From assembly GCA_017555325.1 (NCBI GenBank), contig JAFZGR010000204.1, positions 1-5,808 of the forward strand: 5,808 nucleotides of DNA, read 5' to 3'. The notes under the pieces are model-generated. The model did no database searches. It was not told where the DNA came from and saw only the letters and a list, made by a program, of their open reading frames with translations. Source of the DNA: Alphaproteobacteria bacterium. GTDB lineage: Bacteria; Pseudomonadota; Alphaproteobacteria; CAAHEQ01; UBA3637. Positions within the stretch are counted from its first letter, which is position 1. Each line of letters begins with the position of its first letter. The translations under genes were made by a program, and so were the position numbers. Below are positions 1 through 4,766 of the stretch, piece after piece.

Positions 1-15
1 AACTGAAAATTTCAT
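1..15 (-). CDS. start of a downstream gene, cut by the window edge
   Basis: After the stop of the coiled-coil gene there is 1 nt, then an ATG at 15-13 that opens a frame reading M-K-F-S-V to the window edge. A one-nucleotide gap on the same strand is typical of a translationally coupled operon partner. The SD before it is weak: only a GAAATAA stretch lies upstream, so it would rely on coupling. Five codons cannot identify a product. If the upstream gene is a DUF6468 protein, a flagellar MotE-like gene would be a plausible guess from context alone. Confidence 0.4.
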
Positions 16-16
16 G

Positions 17-436
17 TTATTTCAATTCATTTAATGCGGTTAAAAGTTCCTTTTCTGAATCGGATAAATCCATCTCATTTAAATTTTGAGATAAATCGGA
101 TTCATGGGAAACAAGTGATCTTCGCAGTTTTAAGTTTTCCACTGTATGCGTTTTTTGTTCTATCTGATTTAACAAATTGGTTAATTCATCTTTTAATAAA
201 GAGGCCTTATCAATTTGGGTCATTAAATTTTGTCTCATTTCATTTTCAGATTGTTGAACCGTTGTTAATTCTTCCTGCATTCGTTGTGAAACCTGGTAAA
301 ATTGTTCAATTAAATGAGATAACATTCGATGGTTTTCTTTTGTTGCTGACAAATGATTGTCCAAAATAACGGCATAAATAATTGCAACCACAAGCAATGT
401 GATTAAAACAATATCTAAAATAAGAATAACCGACAT
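17..436 (-). CDS. DUF6468-like membrane-anchored coiled-coil protein
   Basis: The 139-residue protein has one N-terminal membrane segment (about residues 3-25, VILILDIVLITLLVVAIIYAV). A long polar, heptad-like helical region follows (about 26-105, rich in Q, E, L and N), then an acidic tail. A single anchor plus cytoplasmic coiled coil suggests an inner-membrane scaffold or partner protein. From memory the pattern fits DUF6468, an alphaproteobacterial family: hydrophobic start ending in YAVxL, then LIxxFxxxxxRMxxxL and IDKAxxLKDEL. That family is often near flagellar motor genes such as fliL, fliM and motE. The start is well supported by an AGGAG site (443-447) six nucleotides before ATG. The next gene begins 1 nt after its TAA, so it heads or continues an operon running off the left edge. 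The flagellar link is inference; a generic coiled-coil anchor is the alternative. Confidence 0.75.
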   Translation of the reverse strand: MSVILILDIVLITLLVVAIIYAVILDNHLSATKENHRMLSHLIEQFYQVSQRMQEELTTVQQSENEMRQNLMTQIDKASLLKDELTNLLNQIEQKTHTVENLKLRRSLVSHESDLSQNLNEMDLSDSEKELLTALNELK

Positions 437-442
437 AAAATT

Positions 443-466
443 CTCCTTTGTTTTTTATTTAGTATA
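443..466 (-). promoter_or_regulatory. putative promoter -10 and SD of the DUF6468-like gene
   Basis: On the minus strand a TATACT hexamer (466-461) matches the -10 consensus at five of six positions and would start transcription near 454. The SD AGGAG (447-443) follows closely. No good -35 sits 16-18 bp upstream: a TTGATA (495-490) is present but 23 bp away, which is too far. The SD is convincing; the promoter is tentative. Confidence 0.4.
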
Positions 467-509
467 TTGTTTAATTATTAATAAGTCGTTATCAAACAAA
501 AGTTTCAAT

Positions 510-555
510 AAAAAAACCATCTTAATCTTAACTATCCTCAAAATACAGATGGTTT
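510..555 (-). terminator. rho-independent terminator after infC
   Basis: Read on the minus strand, AAACCATCT (555-547) pairs perfectly with AGATGGTTT (522-514), a 9-bp stem, and runs into a stretch of seven T (516-510). It lies 33 nt past the infC stop and before the promoter region of the next minus-strand gene. The loop is long (24 nt) and the stem has only three G-C pairs, so efficiency may be modest. It separates infC from the left-edge operon. Confidence 0.7.
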
Positions 556-587
556 GATTTTAGACGGTTTTATTGAATAACAGTTAA

Positions 588-1142
588 TTACTTAACAGGA
601 GCAACTAACATGCCCATTTGGCGGCCTTCCAATTTAGCTTCTTGTTCCACTTTTGCAACACCTTCTAAATCGGTTTTCGCTCTTTTTAAAACTTCTGAAC
701 CGGATTCAATATAAGACATTTCTCGCCCCCGAAAACGCAAAGTGAACTTTACTTTGTTTCCATCTTCTAAAAATCGACGGGCTGCACGCATTTTAACGGC
801 GTAATCATTATCCCCGATATTCGGTGTAAATTTAATTTCCTTAATTTCAACCGTTTTTTGTTTTTTCTTTGCCTCTGCTTTACGTTTTTGCATTTCATAA
901 CGGTATTTTCCGGCATCTAAAATTTTACAAACCGGAAATTCCCCGTTCGGGGCAATTTCAATTAAATCCAATCCTTCTTCCTGTGCTTTAAATAAAGCTT
1001 CACGGGTAGAAATAATTCCGACATTTTCACCATTTGCCAAAATTAACCGCACTTGCGGATTTGTAATTTGCTCATTCATACGAAAAGCGGACTTGTCTGT
1101 CGCATGGTCGTTGCCATAAGCACCTGAAATATTCGGTTTAAT
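588..1142 (-). CDS. infC: translation initiation factor IF3
   Basis: IF3 binds the 30S subunit, prevents premature 50S joining and proofreads the start codon and initiator tRNA. Numbered from an upstream ATG at 1154, the N-domain begins near residue 25 (RMNEQITNPQVRLI) and contains the family signature region KILDAGKYRYEMQK, where the usual aromatic residue before G is Ala. A lysine-rich linker (about 88-101) leads to the C-domain with IKFTPNI, DYAVKMRAARRFL and FRGREMSYIESG. I place the start at ATT (1142-1140), giving 185 codons. A GGAGGA SD (1152-1147) lies 5 nt before it, whereas nothing resembling an SD precedes the ATG at 1154. AUU is the known infC start in E. coli and mediates autorepression. 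The gene stands alone with its own promoter and terminator and is not followed by rpmI-rplT. Identity is certain; the start is inferred. Confidence 0.95.
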   Translation of the reverse strand: MKPNISGAYGNDHATDKSAFRMNEQITNPQVRLILANGENVGIISTREALFKAQEEGLDLIEIAPNGEFPVCKILDAGKYRYEMQKRKAEAKKKQKTVEIKEIKFTPNIGDNDYAVKMRAARRFLEDGNKVKFTLRFRGREMSYIESGSEVLKRAKTDLEGVAKVEQEAKLEGRQMGMLVAPVK

Positions 1143-1154
1143 AACGTCCTCCAT
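1143..1154 (-). promoter_or_regulatory. infC: strong SD deciding an ATT start for infC
   Basis: The minus strand reads ATG-GAG-GAC-GTT-ATT-AAA from 1154. GGAGGA (1152-1147) is the best SD in the window, and it overlaps the ATG, so it cannot serve that ATG. It is spaced 5 nt from the ATT at 1142. The sequence upstream of the ATG is A/T-rich with no purine SD. Confidence 0.7.
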
Positions 1155-1174
1155 TAAAATATTAACATAAACAG

Positions 1175-1187
1175 GTGTAATTTACAC
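1175..1187. promoter_or_regulatory. palindrome over the infC -10, possible operator
   Basis: GTGTAA and TTACAC form a perfect 6-bp inverted repeat around a single T. It covers the proposed -10 box of infC and lies upstream of the divergent scsB-like promoter. A symmetric site at this position could bind a dimeric repressor. I do not recognise the cognate regulator, and in A/T-rich DNA a short palindrome can arise by chance. Confidence 0.3.
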
Positions 1188-1207
1188 ATTTTTTACAAGA
1201 CAATCAA
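1179..1207 (-). promoter_or_regulatory. infC promoter
   Basis: On the minus strand TTGATT (1207-1202) and TAAATT (1184-1179) are separated by exactly 17 bp. They match the -35 and -10 consensus at four of six positions each. Transcription would start near 1172, leaving about 30 nt before the proposed ATT start and including its SD. A 13-bp palindrome covers the -10 box. Confidence 0.5.
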
Positions 1208-1231
1208 GTTTTTTTTTGCTATATTACCAAT
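1197..1231 (+). promoter_or_regulatory. extended -10 promoter of the scsB-like gene, apparently leaderless
   Basis: TGC followed by TATATT (1217-1225) is an extended -10 element matching TATAAT at five of six positions. AAGACA (1197-1202) sits 17 bp upstream as a four-of-six -35. Six nucleotides separate the -10 from the A of ATG at 1232, which puts the expected transcription start on the start codon itself. A nine-T run lies in the spacer. There is no SD between the promoter and the ATG. Confidence 0.5.
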
Positions 1232-3142
1232 ATGAAGTTCGTTTTTTATCTTTTTTTTCTAATTTTATCATTTTTGCCGACAAATTTATTTGCCGAAAAC
1301 AATGTGTTAACAGAAAATACACCACATATTCCGTTAACAGAGACCGCTTCAGAACCACAACCACAAGGTTGGATGGAGAAGTTGGAATTTTTAAAACAAC
1401 TCAATAGCAAAAAAATTGAAATAGCTAAAAATCAAACTCCGGCTGATATATCTCTTATCGATAAACCGGAAAATATGAATTTATATACTCTGTTTTTTTT
1501 AGGAACAAAGGATGCCGGCATTTTAACCGGAGAAAAAGGTTTAGGCAAAAAACACACCTTTGATTTTGGGTCGGCAGGTCTTGTATCATGTATGGGTAAT
1601 TTAAACAATCAAAATACGTTAATTACAGCTTTATATGTTCAATTAAATTCAGGTTGGCATTTGAAAAAACCTAATATTCCGCATCAGGTATCAACAGGGG
1701 AACAACAAGAAACAATTTTATATCCGTTACGTTTAAATCGCAAACATTCACAAACATATGATTCATCCGTTTTATTTCCGATTATTTATCAATTAACAAA
1801 TCCACTTAAACCTTTTCATATAGAAAAAGAAATTGCTTTAACGGCTTGCAAACAAAATAATTGTATCACACAAACACAACTGTACCAATTAACGGTTGAT
1901 AACGGAAAAGGATATCAAACAGATATTTGTCCGGCCATTTTAAGCGAAATAAATAAATCAACAACACCTTTGCCTCAAAATGTAGAAGTGTTTGCTCACG
2001 GAATTAATAATCAATTACAGATAATTGTAACTTATCCACATAACATTAAGGATTTTGAACTCAAAATTGATAATGAGTTCTCTTTTCAAATTCAAAAAAA
2101 AGTTATTCATAAAAATAAAGTTATCACACTCATCCAGTCCGATACAAATATTGAATTTACGCAACCGCTAATGTTAAAACTGTTAACCCCTGATAATTGG
2201 TATGAAACAACAATTCTTCCGGATAAAAAACCTTTTGAAACAATTCCGCCGACATTTAGTTGGGTTGATGCTGTTTTTAGCGGTTTTATGTTGCTGTTCT
2301 TTTCTGTTTTTTATTTGTTATTTTGGTCAATTCGTCCTCAAAACCATCAAGAATTAAAGCAAATCATTAAAATTATTAAACAATTAGGTGTTTTAGTTGC
2401 ATTGATTTTTGGGATTCTTTTGTATGCAAATGTGCCTCTTGGTAATATAATGCTACATCCGATTTTACTCATTATTCAAGTCGGAATTCTTTTGTATTTA
2501 TTGTGGCGTCCATTTGTTCAGATTAAAAAAGCATTCGTTTTTTTGTTTTTGATGCCATACCCATACTTATATGAATATTTTTTAACATTTCCGATACATT
2601 CGATTATGGCCTTTGTTTTATCTGCTTGGTGGGGATTTTGTTGTATTCTTCCCTTTTTATTGTTTCAAAAATGTCCACAGTTTTTTCAAGCATTAGAGCA
2701 AGCTCAAAAACCATTAAATAAACTTATTCGTTTACCTTTAATTATGCTGATGGGGTGGATGATTTTATTGCTTTATTTAACACTTTTTCCGCCTCAAAAT
2801 AATTTTTCCGAATCAGCATTAAAAGCAGCACTTCAAGACAATAAAAGTGTTTTTGTTTCCGTTCAGAAAAATCCGTGTATTACCTGTACAGCTAATCAAT
2901 TAAGTGCAAAATACTTCTATCCGACAGAATCATTTGTGCAAAATAAAAATCTTTTATTGATGACGGCTTATCAGACAAAGAGTACCGGTAAAAAATTATC
3001 CCAACACTACAACGTCACAAATGGAATTTCTTTTAATGTCTTATATAGTCCAACGCATCCGAATGGAATTTATATTCCCAATACTTATTTGGAAACAGCT
3101 GATTGGGCAGAATATCTTGTGCAAATCGGCTTATTAAAATAA
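1232..3142 (+). CDS. divergent ScsB/DsbD-family protein-disulfide reductase
   Basis: The family passes electrons from cytoplasmic thioredoxin through a membrane domain to periplasmic thiol proteins. This 636-residue protein starts with a signal peptide (1-21, ending NLFA before EN). A periplasmic alpha-like domain follows, with ISGWH-type strand VQLNSGWHLKK (136-146) and a CKQNNC pair (C206, C211) like the redox pair of that domain. About six membrane segments follow (near 345-366, 384-402, 406-425, 432-451, 455-478, 499-519), against the usual eight. The C-terminal thioredoxin-like domain holds CITCTANQ (C549, C552), matching CITCKVNE of ScsB, and a closing region GISFNVLYSP...IP like the ScsB GVPLYVLYPP...LP. 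Oddities: no PCVFP-type motif in the first membrane segment, Ser600 where the cis-proline is expected, and Pro548 in place of Trp before CxxC. The only membrane-region cysteines are C470, C471 and C481. The family call is fairly sure; retained reductase activity is not. Confidence 0.75.
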   Translation: MKFVFYLFFLILSFLPTNLFAENNVLTENTPHIPLTETASEPQPQGWMEKLEFLKQLNSKKIEIAKNQTPADISLIDKPENMNLYTLFFLGTKDAGILTGEKGLGKKHTFDFGSAGLVSCMGNLNNQNTLITALYVQLNSGWHLKKPNIPHQVSTGEQQETILYPLRLNRKHSQTYDSSVLFPIIYQLTNPLKPFHIEKEIALTACKQNNCITQTQLYQLTVDNGKGYQTDICPAILSEINKSTTPLPQNVEVFAHGINNQLQIIVTYPHNIKDFELKIDNEFSFQIQKKVIHKNKVITLIQSDTNIEFTQPLMLKLLTPDNWYETTILPDKKPFETIPPTFSWVDAVFSGFMLLFFSVFYLLFWSIRPQNHQELKQIIKIIKQLGVLVALIFGILLYANVPLGNIMLHPILLIIQVGILLYLLWRPFVQIKKAFVFLFLMPYPYLYEYFLTFPIHSIMAFVLSAWWGFCCILPFLLFQKCPQFFQALEQAQKPLNKLIRLPLIMLMGWMILLLYLTLFPPQNNFSESALKAALQDNKSVFVSVQKNPCITCTANQLSAKYFYPTESFVQNKNLLLMTAYQTKSTGKKLSQHYNVTNGISFNVLYSPTHPNGIYIPNTYLETADWAEYLVQIGLLK

Positions 3143-3163
3143 AAAACATTAATTATTGTTTTT
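3141..3163. terminator. weak A/T hairpin between convergent genes
   Basis: The 19-nt gap between the scsB-like stop and the rnhA stop contains AAAAACA (3142-3148) pairing with TGTTTTT (3157-3163), a 7-bp stem around an 8-nt loop. It overlaps both stop codons, and on either strand the 3' arm is a T run. With a single G-C pair it is a poor hairpin, but the position between converging genes suits a bidirectional terminator. Confidence 0.3.
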
Positions 3164-3602
3164 ATTGTGGAGCAAATAAATCTCGTCCTTGACAAGCTAA
3201 CTTATCAACTCGTTCATTTTCAGGATGGCCGGCGTGTCCTTTAACCCAATGCCATTCTACCTGATGCTGTGACAACAACGAATCCAGTTCTTGCCAAAGT
3301 TCTTGATTTAAGACCGGTTTCTTATCTGCTTTTTTCCAGCCTTTTTCTTTCCAGCCGACAAGCCATTTTGTTGCACCTTCCAGAACATATTTGCTATCGG
3401 TGTATAAATCAATGTGACACGGTTCTTTTAATGCTTTTAGCCCCTCAATAACAGCTGTTAATTCCATTTGATTATTTGTCGTTTGAGGTAATCCACCGTA
3501 ATTTTCTTTTTGAACATTCCGATACTTTAATAAATATCCCCAACCACCGTTTCCGGGATTTCCAGAACAAGCTCCATCGGTGTAAAGTTCAATTTTCTTC
3601 AT
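3162..3602 (-). CDS. rnhA: ribonuclease HI
   Basis: RNase HI cuts the RNA strand of RNA-DNA hybrids (R-loops, Okazaki primers) in the cytoplasm using two divalent metal ions. The 146-residue protein is of usual length for the family and complete. The catalytic carboxylates are all visible: D9 in YTDGACSGNPG, E47 in NNQMEL, D69 in YTDSKYV and D133 in NERVDKLA. The catalytic-loop histidine H123 is in WVKGHAGHPEN. The basic, Trp-rich substrate-handle region (about 77-95, TKWLVGWKEKGWKK) is also present, as in the E. coli type. The start has a GAGG site (3611-3608) five nucleotides upstream. It lies 68 nt downstream of ptsN on the same strand, with a strong terminator between, and converges on the scsB-like gene. 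Confidence 0.97.
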   Translation of the reverse strand: MKKIELYTDGACSGNPGNGGWGYLLKYRNVQKENYGGLPQTTNNQMELTAVIEGLKALKEPCHIDLYTDSKYVLEGATKWLVGWKEKGWKKADKKPVLNQELWQELDSLLSQHQVEWHWVKGHAGHPENERVDKLACQGRDLFAPQ

Positions 3603-3622
3603 TTTATCCTCATAAAAAAGGC

Positions 3623-3660
3623 AAAAAAAGAACCTCCGCTGAAAAGCCAGAGGTTCCTTT
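3623..3660 (-). terminator. strong rho-independent terminator after ptsN
   Basis: On the minus strand GAACCTC (3656-3650) pairs with GAGGTTC (3636-3630). An inner GCT/AGC stem closes a four-base loop after a small C/CA internal loop. Seven T follow directly (3629-3623), then GCC and six more T. It begins about 14 nt past the ptsN stop. The plus-strand reading also ends in a T-rich tract, so it could work both ways. It ends only 20 nt before the rnhA ATG. Confidence 0.85.
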
Positions 3661-3670
3661 ATTTTTCAAT

Positions 3671-4132
3671 TTAGGCATCTTCTTCGGAATCGTTTTCCGT
3701 AATAATCTGATACAACCCGTCAATTGTGTTTTCCATTCGCAATTGATTGGCAATTGAATCATCCCGTAACAAACGAGACAAATGCCCCAAAGCCTTTAAA
3801 TGATCAGCTCCGGCTTCTTCGGGTACCAGCAACAAGAAAACCAAATCAACCAATTTGCCGTCAACGGATTCAAAATCAATTGCTGTCGTTTTCATAAAAG
3901 CACAAAAGATTTTGTTTAATCCGATTAATCGTGTATGTGGCAAAGCAACACCACGACCAACCCCCGTTGTTCCCAAACGTTCCCGTTCAATTAACGCATC
4001 TAAAATAACGTTAGTTTCAACGCCTGTTTGTTTGGTGGCCAGTTTAGCCAATTGTTCTAAAACCTGTTTCTTGTTGTTCGGTTCATTATTTACAACAATA
4101 CAAGTCTTTGATAATATATCACAAATTTGCAT
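3671..4132 (-). CDS. ptsN: nitrogen-related PTS protein EIIA-Ntr
   Basis: PtsN is the terminal phosphate acceptor of the PTS-Ntr regulatory cascade (PtsP to PtsO to PtsN). It signals nitrogen and carbon state, for example to potassium transport, rather than moving sugar. The 153-residue protein has the usual length for a single EIIA domain. The active-site histidine is H66 in GVGRGVALPHTRL, preceded by the typical ERERLGTTG. The later family region is also clear (DLVFLLLVPEEAGADHLKALGHLSRLLRD). It follows hpf with an 8-nt gap. Its SD, AGG, overlaps the TAG stop of hpf, seven nucleotides before the ATG, so the two are probably co-translated. Fructose-type EIIA is the alternative, but length, isolation and the hpf neighbour favour PtsN. 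Confidence 0.93.
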   Translation of the reverse strand: MQICDILSKTCIVVNNEPNNKKQVLEQLAKLATKQTGVETNVILDALIERERLGTTGVGRGVALPHTRLIGLNKIFCAFMKTTAIDFESVDGKLVDLVFLLLVPEEAGADHLKALGHLSRLLRDDSIANQLRMENTIDGLYQIITENDSEEDA

Positions 4133-4140
4133 TGTTTGAC

Positions 4141-4689
4141 CTATTTTTGTTTCGGATCAACCCAACCGATATTGCCGTCTGCCCGACGATAGACCATATT
4201 TAATCCACCATGAGCCGTATTTTTAAACATCAAAGCGGATAAACCTTCTAAGTCCATTTTCATAACGGCTTCACTAACGGTACAAACCGGTAATTGTGTT
4301 TGCATTTCAGCAATAATAATCGGGGCATCACCAGCTTCTTCCGTTTCAACGGATGTTTCGATAACTGACATATCGACCATTTCAATAACGGGAGCTTTAT
4401 GATCCACAATACGATTTTTATATTTACGTAATTGTCTGGAAATACGGGAAACAGCACCATCCAATGATGCATAAGCATCAGCAGAAATTGCAGAAGAGCG
4501 AATGATTGCACCTGTTTTCGGGTGAACTGTCACTTCTGTTTTAATATCTGTTCCTTCTTTTGTTACTTTAATATCAGCACTAACGGCTTCGTCAAAATAC
4601 TTGGAAACAGCCGCATCCAATGCCCCTTCGGCATAAACACGGAAGTTATCCCCTAAATTGATTTGTTGTCCGGAAATTAATATTTGCAT
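4141..4689 (-). CDS. hpf: ribosome hibernation promoting factor, long form
   Basis: Long HPF binds the 30S decoding region of idle ribosomes and dimerises them into inactive 100S particles during starvation. The 182-residue protein has the N-terminal domain (about 1-95), starting MQILISGQQINLGDNFRVYAE, with the basic helix DGAVSRISRQLRKYKNR. An acidic linker (about 100-125) follows, then the C-terminal dimerisation domain (about 130-182, VSEAVMKMDLEGL, NMVYRRADGNIGWVDP). That second domain distinguishes long HPF from the short HPF and YfiA types. An AGGA site (4704-4701) lies 11 nt before the ATG, somewhat far. The gene ends in TAG, the only non-TAA stop here, and leads into ptsN. In many proteobacteria rpoN precedes this pair; here the divergent hemW does. 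Confidence 0.94.
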   Translation of the reverse strand: MQILISGQQINLGDNFRVYAEGALDAAVSKYFDEAVSADIKVTKEGTDIKTEVTVHPKTGAIIRSSAISADAYASLDGAVSRISRQLRKYKNRIVDHKAPVIEMVDMSVIETSVETEEAGDAPIIIAEMQTQLPVCTVSEAVMKMDLEGLSALMFKNTAHGGLNMVYRRADGNIGWVDPKQK

Positions 4690-4712
4690 TGTTTTTTCTT
4701 TCCTGTTATAAA
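4684..4712 (+). promoter_or_regulatory. putative extended -10 promoter of hemW
   Basis: TGT followed by TATAAA (4704-4712) is an extended -10 with five of six matches. TTGCAT lies 17 bp upstream (4684-4689) as a weak -35 and overlaps the hpf start codon. The expected transcription start is near 4719, about 48 nt before the preferred hemW ATG. Confidence 0.4.
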
Positions 4713-4729
4713 ATTTAACCTAGAAATTC

Positions 4730-4758
4730 AGCTTAACTCGTTTTTTTTAAAATGTCAA
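4730..4758 (-). promoter_or_regulatory. putative promoter of hpf-ptsN
   Basis: On the minus strand a perfect TTGACA (4758-4753), within CTTGACA, is followed after 17 bp by TAAGCT (4735-4730). That is a weak -10 with three of six matches, and eight A lie in the spacer. Transcription would start near 4723, about 33 nt before the hpf ATG. The -35 box overlaps the first possible ATG of hemW. The strong -35 with poor -10 could mean an activated promoter or another sigma factor. Confidence 0.4.
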
Positions 4759-4766
4759 GAGGCGTT

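Noticed and set aside
34..369. Open frame of 111 codons on the plus strand
   Set aside because: It lies wholly antisense to the DUF6468-like gene, which has a good SD and a coherent protein pattern. The antisense product matches nothing I recognise.
1077..1079. Internal ATG of infC (Met26, in RMNEQI) as the real start
   Set aside because: It would begin right at the conserved core, but no SD precedes it, unlike the ATT at 1142.
1209..1217. Nine-T run as part of a terminator
   Set aside because: No stable hairpin precedes it on the plus strand. It lies in the spacer of the scsB-like promoter.
3855..4139. Plus-strand frame of 94 codons antisense to ptsN
   Set aside because: Shadow of a certain ptsN gene, with no SD or family pattern.
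4752..4766. Upstream in-frame ATG for hemW
   Set aside because: No SD precedes it, and the SD for the ATG at 4767 lies within these codons. It also overlaps the likely hpf -35 box.
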